NCBI RefSeq assembly: GCF_900447215.1
Contig: NZ_UFYA01000001.1
Location: 1,178,001 to 1,242,000, forward strand
DNA: 64,000 nucleotides
DNA from: Dermatophilus congolensis
Lineage (GTDB): Bacteria; Actinomycetota; Actinomycetes; Actinomycetales; Dermatophilaceae
Direction of reading: 5' to 3'
In this document: in pieces, positions 35,067 through 43,421 of the stretch
Position numbering within the stretch: the stretch's first letter is position 1
Layout of the letters: every line of letters begins with the position of its first letter
Translations under genes and position numbers: made by a program
Notes under the pieces: generated by a model
Databases searched by the model: none
The model's input: the letters and a program-made list of their open reading frames with translations, nothing else
What the model was told of the DNA's origin: nothing

Positions 35067-36572
35067 ATGTCACCTACTCCCCCACTAGCCTCACCTGAGC
35101 CCCGCGATCACCGCTGGGCGGCGTTGGGTGTGTTGGCAGCTGGCCTGTCGATGATTGTGCTTGATGGGACCATCGTTGGTGTCGCTCTGCCTCAGATCAT
35201 CACTAGCCTTCGCCTCGATCTCACTGAGGCGCAGTGGGTCAACAGTTTGTACGCCGTTGTTTTCGCTGCGCTCTTGTTGTCTTTTGGGCGGTTGGGTGAC
35301 GCCTATGGGCGGCGCAGGCTTTTCCTTGCTGGTGTCACACTTTTCACGGTGAGCAGCGTGACTGCTGGGTTCGCTAGCACTTCCGGGGCGCTTATTGCTT
35401 CTCGTGCTGTACAAGGGGTCGGTGGCGCCATGATTTTGCCTACCACCTTGTCCACGGTGAATGCCCTTTTTCGTGGGCGGGAGCGGGCGGCTGCGTTCGG
35501 GGTGTGGGGGGCTGTGATGTCCGGGATGGCTGCGATTGGGCCGTTGCTGGGTGGTGTTTTGACTGAGTATGTGTCGTGGCGGTGGATTTTCTTCGTGAAT
35601 ATCCCCATCGGGGCGGCGATCATTATGGCTGGGGTGCGCTGTGTTCCAGAGACGCGCGGGGAGCCTGGTACAGGTGGGGCTGATTTTTTTGGTGGACTGT
35701 CCAGCGCTTTGGGGTTCGGGTTGATTGTGTTCGGGCTGATTGAATCGCAAAATTTGGGTTGGTGGTCTCCTAAGAGTGCTCTGCAGATTGGTGATCTGTC
35801 GTGGCCTGCTACGGCACCGGTTTCGGCAGCGCCGGTGGCGATCGGTGTGGGTGTCCTTCTACTGGGTGTTTTTTATGTCGTGGAGCGCGGGCGTGCTCGT
35901 GCTGGCCACACGGGGATTATCGATCTTTCTTTGTTCGCGATTCCTAGTTTCCGGTGGGGAAATGTTGCGGCGGCGGCGGTTGCGGTGGGTGAGTTCGCTT
36001 TGGTGTTTGTGCTTCCGCTGTATCTAGTAATGGTGTTACACGAGTCGGTTCTCACCTCAGGTTTGGTGTTGGCCGCGATGGCGCTTGGTGCTTTTGCGGC
36101 TGGGGCCCAGGCGCGTCACGTCGCGGCGCGCTTGGGGGCTCCGAAGGTTGTGTTGCTTGGGTTGGGGCTTGAGGTGGTGGGATCCGCTACAACTGCGCTG
36201 ATTCTTGGTCCACAGACGTCGGCGTGGTTGATTGCGGCGACGCTGGTGGTTTATGGCGTTGGTTTGGGGTTTGCTTCTGCGCAGTTGACTTCTACGGTGC
36301 TGCTGGATGTGCCGACTGCGCGTTCTGGTACTGGGTCGGCGGTGCAGAGCACGGTGCGGCAGGTTGGGTCGGCGCTAGGAACAGCGCTGGCGGGGTCCAT
36401 GCTTGCTGTTGGGTTGGGCAATCGTGGTTTTGGGGCTGATCCGCAGACATTTTCGACGGCTGCGGGATGGTCTATTGCTGTCGCGGCCGCGTTTTTGTTG
36501 TGTGGTTTTGTAGCGGCTTTGCGGGTTGCCGCAGTGGCCAGTGTGGAGGATGGCCAGGCAGCAGCTGCGTAA
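35067..36572 (+). CDS. MFS transporter, DHA2 (EmrB/QacA) family
   Basis: 501-residue, 14-helix proton-driven multidrug-type exporter in the plasma membrane. Motif A-like FGRLGDAYGRRRLFLAGV near 72-89, motif C-like AVMSGMAAIGPLLGGVL near 149-165, DLTEAQWVNSLYAV near the second helix. GGAG precedes ATG 35067. The divergent TetR gene probably represses it and senses its substrate, which cannot be named from sequence. Confidence 0.93.
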   Translation: MSPTPPLASPEPRDHRWAALGVLAAGLSMIVLDGTIVGVALPQIITSLRLDLTEAQWVNSLYAVVFAALLLSFGRLGDAYGRRRLFLAGVTLFTVSSVTAGFASTSGALIASRAVQGVGGAMILPTTLSTVNALFRGRERAAAFGVWGAVMSGMAAIGPLLGGVLTEYVSWRWIFFVNIPIGAAIIMAGVRCVPETRGEPGTGGADFFGGLSSALGFGLIVFGLIESQNLGWWSPKSALQIGDLSWPATAPVSAAPVAIGVGVLLLGVFYVVERGRARAGHTGIIDLSLFAIPSFRWGNVAAAAVAVGEFALVFVLPLYLVMVLHESVLTSGLVLAAMALGAFAAGAQARHVAARLGAPKVVLLGLGLEVVGSATTALILGPQTSAWLIAATLVVYGVGLGFASAQLTSTVLLDVPTARSGTGSAVQSTVRQVGSALGTALAGSMLAVGLGNRGFGADPQTFSTAAGWSIAVAAAFLLCGFVAALRVAAVASVEDGQAAAA

Positions 36573-36607
36573 GACCGCTTCCCTGATCGGGTTGTGTTCT
36601 GGGAACG

Positions 36608-36658
36608 CACAGGGTGGGGGGATACAGATGTCTGTATCCCCCCACCCTGTGGGTTTTT
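36608..36658. terminator. Bidirectional terminator: 20-bp perfect palindrome
   Basis: Arms 36608-36627 and 36632-36651 are perfectly complementary with a 4-nt loop ATGT; GGTTTTT follows on +. It separates the convergent MFS and decarboxylase genes. Confidence 0.85.
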
Positions 36659-38303
36659 AAAGGGCTGCTGCGATTTTGTGTAGTAGCTGTGGGGCATCTT
36701 GAGTGTCTGTGATGGCTTCGATGAGTACGAGTGAGTTGGGGTTGGCTGCTGCTTTTTCTAGTGCTTGCTGCATCTGAATGCCGGTGCGTGCGGTGATGGT
36801 CATGGAGTGCTTTGGGTCGGCGCCGAAGAATTGCAGTGCGTGGGTCCATCTCCATGCGGGGATGTCGTTGTAGGCGGCTGTTTTGCCGTGGATCATCCGT
36901 TCGACTGTGTATCCGTTGTTGTTGACGAGGACGATCACGGCGGGCACGTGTTCGCGGATAATTTGTCCGAGTTCTTGGATGGTGAGTTGGGCGGCGCCGT
37001 CTCCAATCAGGAGTACTGGTCGGCGGTTACGGTTGGCGAGTCCGGCGCCGAGCATGGCTGGCAGTGTGTAGCCGATGGATCCCCACATGGGTTGTCCGAT
37101 GAATGTGACTCCTTGGGGTAGTCGCATTCCGGACATGCCGAAGAAGCTGGTGCCTTGGTCGGCCAGGACGATGTTTCCTTCGGTGAGTGAATTGGCGACG
37201 AGTGTCCAGAGTGTGTCTTGGGTGAGGGGGTCGTCGGTAGGTTCGGCGGTGATCGATTCGCTTGGGCGTTCTAGGGGCATGCCTTGCGGTTGGATGTCGG
37301 TAAGCACGTTGGTGAGGATGCCGATGGCGCGTTCCATGGATAGTGGTGTGAAGAGTTCTTGCCCTATGCGGCTTATTGATCGTCGTATTTCGAGTTGTCT
37401 TGATGTGTCGATGTTTCCGCTGAATCCTGCGGTGGTGTTGTCGGTGAAGTCGACACCGATGGTGATGAGGGCTTGGGCGTCTTCAATGGTGGAGCGTACT
37501 GGTTCTTCGGAAGCGGAGCCGACGTAGATACCAGCGAAGTTGGGTGCGGATTCGTCTACGAGTGTTTTTCCCCAGCTCAGAGTGGCTACAGGTAGTCCGG
37601 TGGCGGCGAGGAGGTTATTGAGGGCTTCGGTGGCGCCGAGGCGTTGGACGGCGATGTCGGCTAGTACTGCTGTTTTCTTGTCGGTGAGGAAGGCTCGTGC
37701 TGCTTTGTCGAATGCGTTTTCTGCTGCTGTGGTTGAGGCTTGGGTGATGAGTTTGAGGGGGGCTGTTGGGGGTTCGGTGGGGGTTGCTGCTACGTCTGCG
37801 GCAAGGAGGAGGAATCCGGGTTTTTTCTCGAAGATGGCGGTGCGCAGTACATGGTCGATTTCCCATGTTGCGCTGGGGGCTTCGAGGTTGGCGGTGGCGC
37901 AGCTGATTTCGTTGGCCATGCGGAGGAAGTGTTGGAAGTCTCCGGTTCCGAGTGAGTGGTGGAGTTTTTGGTGTGCTGCTTGGATTTCTTTGCGGGGGGC
38001 TCCGACGATGTGGATGACTGGTACTGATTCGGCGTAGGAGCCGGCGAGGGCGTTGGCGGCGGAGAGTTCACCGACGCCGTAGGTGGTCAGGAGTGCGCCG
38101 GCGCCGCGGATGCGGGCATATCCGTCGGCGGCGTATCCGGCGTTGAGTTCGTTTCCGGAGCCGACCCAGCGGATGTGGTTGTGTGCGAGTACGTGGTCGA
38201 GGAAGCGGAGGTTGTAGTCGCCGGGTACGCCGAAGAGGTCGGTGATGCCGAGTTCTACTAGGCGGTCTAGGAGGTAGTCGCCAATGGTGTAGGTGGGGTT
38301 CAT
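36657..38303 (-). CDS. Thiamine diphosphate-dependent 2-keto acid decarboxylase (indolepyruvate/pyruvate type)
   Basis: 548 residues, three-domain ThDP enzyme that decarboxylates a 2-keto acid to an aldehyde. It begins TIGDYLLDRLVELGITDLFGVPGDYNL, has the catalytic Glu in GSGNELNAGYAADGYARI (near 50), the HH pair in QKLHHSLGTG (near 113), and the ThDP motif GDGAAQLTIQELGQIIR to VNNNGYT (near 440-470). Closest in style to IpdC/KivD/PDC, so indole-3-pyruvate, branched-chain keto acids or pyruvate are all possible. ATG 38303 with GAAGG 5 nt upstream; an in-frame upstream codon at 38372 is less likely. It follows the DUF418 gene by 78 bp. Confidence 0.9.
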   Translation of the reverse strand: MNPTYTIGDYLLDRLVELGITDLFGVPGDYNLRFLDHVLAHNHIRWVGSGNELNAGYAADGYARIRGAGALLTTYGVGELSAANALAGSYAESVPVIHIVGAPRKEIQAAHQKLHHSLGTGDFQHFLRMANEISCATANLEAPSATWEIDHVLRTAIFEKKPGFLLLAADVAATPTEPPTAPLKLITQASTTAAENAFDKAARAFLTDKKTAVLADIAVQRLGATEALNNLLAATGLPVATLSWGKTLVDESAPNFAGIYVGSASEEPVRSTIEDAQALITIGVDFTDNTTAGFSGNIDTSRQLEIRRSISRIGQELFTPLSMERAIGILTNVLTDIQPQGMPLERPSESITAEPTDDPLTQDTLWTLVANSLTEGNIVLADQGTSFFGMSGMRLPQGVTFIGQPMWGSIGYTLPAMLGAGLANRNRRPVLLIGDGAAQLTIQELGQIIREHVPAVIVLVNNNGYTVERMIHGKTAAYNDIPAWRWTHALQFFGADPKHSMTITARTGIQMQQALEKAAANPNSLVLIEAITDTQDAPQLLHKIAAAL

Positions 38304-38381
38304 GGAGCCTTCTTTGCTGGTTGGTGGGAGGCTGCCGGTGGAGGGGGACACCCGGCGCTTCATTGGCCCCATCTAAGCAAT

Positions 38382-39401
38382 TTAGTTGTCGCTTACCAAT
38401 TTTCTAGACTCTGTTTGGTGTACGTGGCTTGCCTGTGGAGTTGGCCCCCACCAGGTGATGCGGCGCCATATCCACTCAAGGGGGCCGTAAGAGAATCGCA
38501 GAAACCACACTCGGAGCAGGCAGTACTGCGCTACGAGGATTGCGATAGCTACAGCGATGACAAGCCATAGGTTCGTGCTTCGCGGAAGATCGAGCATGTG
38601 GCCGGCGGCTAGCATCATGGGTGTGGCGGTGAGGTAGCAGGTGAAGGCGGCGCGGCCGAGTGGTTCGAACATGCCGCGTAGTAGTCGGCGCAGGGGGGGT
38701 TGCCACAGTAGCGCCAGGGTGAGGATGTATAGCACTGCCATGATGGCGCCAGCGACGCCGCCTGCGGTGGTGAAACGCGGGTCACCAGGGTTGTGCCATT
38801 GCCAGTAGAGCGCGGCGGCTGAAGCGAGGGCGGACACCGCAGCCAGAATTGCGATGCGGCGGTCTGCGTGTTCTAGCCGGGCTGGTATGCCGTATCGGGC
38901 GGCGGCGGCACCGAGGAGGACCACTCCGGGGATGGCGGGTACTCCCCCACCGGCAGCGAAAGCTGCGATTGCTGCGATGAGCCCGAGCATGAGTAGTACC
39001 TGCTTTTTAGCAAGGAGTACCAGTGGTAGAACGAGCAGTCCTCCTAAGGCGTAGAGGAAGAGCACTTCTCCTGAGTAGAGGATTTGGTGGACCACCCCAA
39101 AGAGCAGCATGGCAGTGAGGCGTCTGCCGAGCACAACTTTTGGAGACCGGCCGCGACGGATCGCGGAGTCGGCGATGAATACTAGAGACATGCCGAAGAG
39201 GAACATGAAGATGGGGATGAATCGGCCGGTGATGATTGTGTGAAATGCGGGGACTATGTTTTCGGGCTCGAGGTTGATGGGGGCGTCTACGTCTTGCCAG
39301 AGGGAGGTGATATCGGGGATGTTAGCTACGAGAATGCCCGCGATGGCGAATCCCCGGAGGGTATCAAGGAAGGGGTAGCGATGGCTGGCCGGTGAGGTCA
39401 T
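38382..39401 (-). CDS. DUF418 domain-containing membrane protein
   Basis: 339 residues with about nine transmembrane helices. The N-terminal RYPFLDTLRGFAIAGILVANI is the YeiB/acyltransferase-3-related heparan-alpha-glucosaminide-like signature; the C-terminal FEPLGRAAFTCYLTATPMML block and the C-terminal SYGPLEWIWRRITWW are the DUF418 hallmark (GPxExxWR). Function is unknown; relatives may transport or transfer acyl groups at the membrane. ATG 39401 lies 7 nt after TACGGT (39409-39414), suggesting a leaderless transcript. Confidence 0.88.
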   Translation of the reverse strand: MTSPASHRYPFLDTLRGFAIAGILVANIPDITSLWQDVDAPINLEPENIVPAFHTIITGRFIPIFMFLFGMSLVFIADSAIRRGRSPKVVLGRRLTAMLLFGVVHQILYSGEVLFLYALGGLLVLPLVLLAKKQVLLMLGLIAAIAAFAAGGGVPAIPGVVLLGAAAARYGIPARLEHADRRIAILAAVSALASAAALYWQWHNPGDPRFTTAGGVAGAIMAVLYILTLALLWQPPLRRLLRGMFEPLGRAAFTCYLTATPMMLAAGHMLDLPRSTNLWLVIAVAIAILVAQYCLLRVWFLRFSYGPLEWIWRRITWWGPTPQASHVHQTESRKLVSDN

Positions 39402-39408
39402 AGGGTCA

Positions 39409-39465
39409 ACCGTAAAAGCCGCAGTGGCGTGGGCGGGTTCAGCCCTGTGGGCACTTGATGATAAT
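39409..39465. promoter_or_regulatory. Divergent leaderless promoters of the DUF418 and K+ channel genes
   Basis: Minus strand TACGGT (39409-39414) lies 7 nt before ATG 39401; plus strand GATAAT (39460-39465) lies 6 nt before ATG 39472. Confidence 0.45.
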
Positions 39466-39471
39466 CCGTGT

Positions 39472-40284
39472 ATGGATTGCAGCGCGGAGTCGCGGCGGCG
39501 TGCTTGGGAGAGATTGACGGGGCCCTGGATGACGGGGGTGGCGCTGCTGTTTTTGGTTGCGTTTGCGTGGCCAATTTTAGATCCGGGGATCTCGCGACAG
39601 TGGCATGAGATTTCCGCGGTGGTAATGGATGTGACGTGGGGATTGTTTGCTCTGGACTACGGGGTGCGGTTGTGTTTATCGCGGCAGCGTTATCGGTTTT
39701 TGTTACACAGTCCGATTGAGTTGTTAGTGGTTTTACTGCCGATGCTGCGCCCATTGCGGTTGTTGCGGTTGTTAACGGTGCTGGTGGTGGTGCATCGCAC
39801 ATCTGCAGCCATGCTGCGGGGCCGGGTTGTGGTGTACATCGTGGGTGGGGCGTTGTTTTTAGCGTTTGTTGGGGCGTTGGCGATGTTGGATGCCGAGCGG
39901 GGCGCACCAGGTGCACATATTGATACGTATGGGGATGCGGTGTGGTGGGCTTTGGCGACGATGACGACGGTTGGGTATGGGGATGCGTACCCGGTCACTA
40001 TGCATGGGCGTTTGATTGCCGCAGGCATGATGATTGGCGGTATTGCGTTGTTGGGTTCGGTAACTGCGTCGTTGGCGTCGTGGCTGACGGACCGGTTGGC
40101 GGTTCCTGATGAGGGTGCGGTCTCGGCAGAGTCGGTGGCAGTTGCTGAGTTGACGGCGCGGGTTACTGAGTTGACGGCGCAGCTGGAGAGGCTGACGGAG
40201 ATGATTGAGCAGCAGAAGGATGCGGGGCCTGCTGCTGGGGAGGTTTGTTCATCGGTATTGTCGCAGTCGCGCACTGACGCGTAA
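39472..40284 (+). CDS. Voltage-gated-like potassium channel
   Basis: 270-residue membrane protein resembling six-helix prokaryotic Kv/KvLQT channels. Helices S1 to S4 lie at about 18-130, with an S4-like PLRLLRLLTVLVVVHR carrying regularly spaced arginines; the pore helix and selectivity filter TMTTVGYGDAYP lie near 178-189; S6 follows; the cytosolic tail ends in a Glu/Leu coiled coil (VAELTARVTELTAQLERLTEMIEQQ) likely to drive tetramerisation. ATG 39472 is chosen from the GATAAT spacing; an earlier GTG at 39424 would leave only 22 bp to the divergent gene. Confidence 0.9.
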   Translation: MDCSAESRRRAWERLTGPWMTGVALLFLVAFAWPILDPGISRQWHEISAVVMDVTWGLFALDYGVRLCLSRQRYRFLLHSPIELLVVLLPMLRPLRLLRLLTVLVVVHRTSAAMLRGRVVVYIVGGALFLAFVGALAMLDAERGAPGAHIDTYGDAVWWALATMTTVGYGDAYPVTMHGRLIAAGMMIGGIALLGSVTASLASWLTDRLAVPDEGAVSAESVAVAELTARVTELTAQLERLTEMIEQQKDAGPAAGEVCSSVLSQSRTDA

Positions 40285-40298
40285 GATCGACACATATT

Positions 40299-40315
40299 CG
40301 CATCAAAATGATGCG
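40299..40315. promoter_or_regulatory. Candidate operator upstream of the RHH-like gene
   Basis: A perfect palindrome CGCATCA-AAA-TGATGCG lies 18 nt before ATG 40334, just after a CATATT -10-like hexamer (40293-40298). Its position suggests autoregulation by the ribbon-helix-helix-like product (inference). Confidence 0.45.
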
Positions 40316-40333
40316 TTTGTGAGGAGGGTCAGA

Positions 40334-40573
40334 ATGGAATCGCTTAACGTCGCTCGCAAGGGAAACACTGTTCGCCGTATTACTGCGAACCTGCGCGACC
40401 GTGACTCCAAAAACCTGGACATGATTGCGCAGACACAGGGACTGAACCCCAATGACGCGATCCGACAGGCTTTGGCCACGCAGGCGTTTCTTCAAGATGC
40501 TTTGAAGAAGGGTGGGGCGATTTTGGTGCGTGAAGCCGATGGCGCTATCCGTGAGGTTCAGTTCGTTGGGTGA
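40334..40573 (+). CDS. Small ribbon-helix-helix-like protein
   Basis: 79 residues. TVRRITANLRDRDSKNLDMIAQTQGLNPNDAIRQALATQAFLQDAL has the beta-strand plus two helices pattern of MetJ/Arc repressors, followed by a short beta-rich tail (GGAILVREADGAIREVQFVG) also seen on other small RHH proteins. GAGGAGG lies 8 nt before ATG 40334. It overlaps the next gene by 8 bp, so the two are coupled. The function is probably DNA-binding autoregulation, which is an inference. Confidence 0.75.
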   Translation: MESLNVARKGNTVRRITANLRDRDSKNLDMIAQTQGLNPNDAIRQALATQAFLQDALKKGGAILVREADGAIREVQFVG

Positions 40574-40871
40574 AGAGGCTGAACTTCCAGTAGAGGAATA
40601 TCCACCCCAGAACGACTCGGTCAGTGAAGGCCCCTCCTTAGGCCCGGTGGAAAGAAGCCGGGAACGCAAACGGTCATGGATCGTCGGGGTTGCGTTGTGT
40701 TTATTTATCGTCGTGACCGTACTGCCGATGGTTGCGGTGATTTTTGGGTGGCGTTCGTGGGCTGAGATTAAAGATGTATCGGCTTTGGTGGTGCCGGTTG
40801 TCGTGTCGGTGGTGGGATCGATTACTGGTTTTTATTTCGGTTCTCAGCACTCATTATGGGTGAAAAGGTAG
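40566..40871 (+). CDS. Small two-helix membrane protein
   Basis: 101 residues: an acidic/polar N-terminus (about 1-35), two transmembrane helices (WIVGVALCLFIVVTVLPMVAVIFGW and VSALVVPVVVSVVGSITGFYFGS) and a short tail QHSLWVKR. The predicted start is TTG 40566, overlapping the RHH stop, with GTTGGG in place of a good ribosome-binding site; translation is likely coupled. I do not recognise a family. Its stop codon lies inside the left arm of the terminator. Confidence 0.65.
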   Translation: MGEEAELPVEEYPPQNDSVSEGPSLGPVERSRERKRSWIVGVALCLFIVVTVLPMVAVIFGWRSWAEIKDVSALVVPVVVSVVGSITGFYFGSQHSLWVKR

Positions 40872-40917
40872 GGGCCTGACTCGCGTTGAGTCAGGCCCCT
40901 ACCTTTTGTTCTTTTTT
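40863..40917. terminator. Bidirectional terminator: 20-bp perfect palindrome
   Basis: Arms 40863-40882 and 40888-40907 (AAAAGGTAGGGGCCTGACTC and complement) with a 5-nt loop, then GTTCTTTTTT. It ends the RHH pair and, on the minus strand, the PTS operon. Confidence 0.85.
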
Positions 40918-42460
40918 ACTGGATTGCTGGTGGTGGTGTAGGGGCACCTTCGGGAGGGAGTACTTTCGGGTAGCTGATGACGGTGGGGCCGCTGGCCGCT
41001 GATGGGGTGGCAGTCTGTGGGGTATTTCCTCGGGCTGGGGCGGGGTCCCAGTGGGTGTCGACAAGTTTGCGCTGCACGATGATTGCTGCAGTGAGTAGCG
41101 CCAGCGCTAGGAGCGCGGCGACGATGATTCCACTGGCGGTGCCTGGGCGGGAGCCGTAACCGATGATGAGGCCGAACCAGCCGAAGTCGGTGTCGCCGAA
41201 TGTGGTGTTCGCGGTGCCAAGGTCACCGAGTACTTTCATGAGCAGGGCGGGCAGAAAGGTGATGAGCAGTCCGTTGACGAATGCGCCGGCGACTGCGCCT
41301 CGGCGTCCGCCGGTTGCGTTTCCGTATACGCCTGCTGCGCCGCCAGTGAAGAAGTGGGGCACGAGGCCGGGAAGGATGAGTGCTAGGCCGAAGGTGGGGC
41401 CGAACCACAGTCCTAGGGATAGGAGCGCGAGGAGTCCTCCGGTGAAGCTCGCAATGAAGCCGATGAGAACGGCGTTTTGGGCGTAGGGGAAGACGATTGG
41501 GCAGTCGAGTGCAGGGATTGCTCCGGGGACGACTTTATCTGCGATGCCTTGGAAGGCGGGGATGAGTTCTCCCAGGATAGTACGCACGCCGAAGAGGATG
41601 ACTGCGACGGAAATACCGAATTGTAGGCCTTGGGTGACTGAGTGCATGAGGTAGTTGCCGACGTTGGTTGCGCCGCCTTCGAAGGCGGTGAAGGCAGTTT
41701 TTTCGCCGGTGCGCAGCAGGAAGGCTACGGCGACGACGAGGTACATGATCACCATGGATAGCGCGGTGGCGACCATGGAGTCGCGGAGGAATCGGAGTGA
41801 TTCTGGGACTTTGACATCTTCGGTGGAGGGGCTTTTTCCTGAGCCGTTGACTGCGCGGCCTACTGCGCCAGAGGCGATGTAGCCCAGGGTGCCGAAGTGT
41901 CCGATTGCTACTGAGTCATCGCCGGTGATTTTGCGGGTCCAGGGGTGTGCGAGGGCGGGGAGGGAGACCATGAGGACGCCCAGGAGGGTTGCGCCGAGGG
42001 CGACGACGATGGGGGCGGGGGTTCCTGAGGACATCATGACGACGGTGATGAGTGTCGACATGAAGAGCAGGTGGTGTCCGGTGAGGAATACGTAGCGCAG
42101 AGGTGTCAGGCGTGCCAGCAGGAGCGCTACGACGAATCCGAGGATCATGATCCAGGAGACGTGGGCGCCGAATTTTTTCTGTGCAATACCGACGATTGCT
42201 TCGTTGGTGGGGACTACTCCGTGGGCACCGAGTGCGCCTTGGATCATGATGCCGAGGGGTTCTAGGGAGTTGACGACGAGGTTAGCTCCGGCGCCGATGA
42301 GGAGGAATCCGAGAGTGGCCTTGAGGGCACCGGCGATGATTTGTCCTGTGGACTTTTTCATCGCGATGAGTCCTACGGCGGTGATGATGCCGATGAGGAA
42401 TGCAGGGACGGCGAGGATTTCGTTGACGATGAATTGTGCTGTGGCGGCGATGATGTTCAT
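40916..42460 (-). CDS. ulaA: PTS ascorbate-type transporter, EIIC component (UlaA/SgaT family)
   Basis: 514-residue membrane permease, about ten to eleven helices, of the L-ascorbate PTS superfamily. Family marks are LIAMKKSTGQIIAGALKATLGFLLIGAGANL near 31-61, LTPLRYVFLTGHHLLFMST near 115-133, and GAIPALDCPIVFPYAQNAVLIGF near 317. A Pro/Ala-rich cytosolic tail of about 45 residues is extra. The EIIA-EIIB gene lies 12 bp upstream. Sugar specificity is inferred from family only; no ula catabolic genes are present. Confidence 0.9.
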   Translation of the reverse strand: MNIIAATAQFIVNEILAVPAFLIGIITAVGLIAMKKSTGQIIAGALKATLGFLLIGAGANLVVNSLEPLGIMIQGALGAHGVVPTNEAIVGIAQKKFGAHVSWIMILGFVVALLLARLTPLRYVFLTGHHLLFMSTLITVVMMSSGTPAPIVVALGATLLGVLMVSLPALAHPWTRKITGDDSVAIGHFGTLGYIASGAVGRAVNGSGKSPSTEDVKVPESLRFLRDSMVATALSMVIMYLVVAVAFLLRTGEKTAFTAFEGGATNVGNYLMHSVTQGLQFGISVAVILFGVRTILGELIPAFQGIADKVVPGAIPALDCPIVFPYAQNAVLIGFIASFTGGLLALLSLGLWFGPTFGLALILPGLVPHFFTGGAAGVYGNATGGRRGAVAGAFVNGLLITFLPALLMKVLGDLGTANTTFGDTDFGWFGLIIGYGSRPGTASGIIVAALLALALLTAAIIVQRKLVDTHWDPAPARGNTPQTATPSAASGPTVISYPKVLPPEGAPTPPPAIQ

Positions 42461-42472
42461 GTCTGTTCCCGT

Positions 42473-43294
42473 TCAGACTGCGTAGACGTGGCGCAGGGCG
42501 GCGTCGATTTGGGGGGCTGAGGTGAAGTCGTCAATGACGACGACGGGTACTCCCACTTCGCCGAGTGCTGCGGCGATGGCTCCTGAGGTGAGGAGCACGT
42601 CGGCTTCTTTGGCTCGGCCTCGGGCGGAGATGGTGTCGGTTGCTTCTACGCGTATGTATTTGTCCCATCCCCAGGCAGTGAGGACGCTTTCGAGTGTGTT
42701 TTTGAGAAACAGGCTGGTTCCGAGGCCGTTTCCGCAGACGGTGAGGATGAATCCTTTGCTGGGGATGGCGTTTTCATGTGTGGTTGGGGTTTCGGTCTTG
42801 GTGGTGACGGGGGTGGATGGGGTTGCTGTAGCTGGCTGACTGGTGGGGTCTGTGGTGAGTGCGGCGTGTAGTTCGGTGGTGGTTGTTGCTGCGTCGATTG
42901 CTGCGCGGCGGGCCGGGTCGGATAGGAGTCCGGCCAGCTCTGCGAGAGCTTGCTGGTGGGCGTCGCTGTCGGTGGCGGCCAGGGCAACGATGAGGGTGAC
43001 GGGGTCGTTATCGGGGTTGCCGAATTCGACGGGGTGGGTGAGGCGGATGGCCGACATGCCGGTGTGATGGACGCTGCTATCTGGGCGGGCATGGGCGAAT
43101 GCGAAGCCGGGTGCGATGACGATGTAGGGGCCGTGAGTGTCGACGGTGGCGATCATGGCGTCGGTATAGGCCGGGTCTGCGGTGCCGGTGGCACTGAGGA
43201 GTGCGCCAGCTTCACTTATGGCGGCGCGCCAGTCAGGTGCGGTGATATTGACGTTGACCGCTTCGATGGGGAGGAGTTCTTTCAAGCGTGACAT
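42473..43294 (-). CDS. PTS EIIA-EIIB fusion protein (ascorbate/mannitol-type)
   Basis: 273 residues: an EIIA domain of the PtsN/UlaC type (1-150) with phosphorylatable His in GFAFAHARPDSS near 67, a Thr/Pro linker (about 155-175), then an EIIB lactose/ascorbate-type domain with phosphocysteine in LTVCGNGLGTSLFLKN near 185. Order A-B fused in one chain contrasts with separate ulaB and ulaC in enterobacteria. GGAG lies 8 nt before ATG 43294. It is co-transcribed with ulaA. Confidence 0.9.
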   Translation of the reverse strand: MSRLKELLPIEAVNVNITAPDWRAAISEAGALLSATGTADPAYTDAMIATVDTHGPYIVIAPGFAFAHARPDSSVHHTGMSAIRLTHPVEFGNPDNDPVTLIVALAATDSDAHQQALAELAGLLSDPARRAAIDAATTTTELHAALTTDPTSQPATATPSTPVTTKTETPTTHENAIPSKGFILTVCGNGLGTSLFLKNTLESVLTAWGWDKYIRVEATDTISARGRAKEADVLLTSGAIAAALGEVGVPVVVIDDFTSAPQIDAALRHVYAV

Positions 43295-43421
43295 GAGGGG
43301 GTCTCCATCCGGTGAGGGATTTGCGGTTTCAGCCTACGAATCGGGCTGTTGGGGTGCGAATACTGGTGGGGGTTTATGTGAGAAGAGGAACATATGTGGC
43401 TCAGGTCTCCGATTGGTGCTG

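Noticed and set aside
36573-38400. Possible TPP riboswitch for the ThDP decarboxylase
   Set aside because: No CUGAGA-like thi-box is visible upstream of ATG 38303 or the DUF418 gene.
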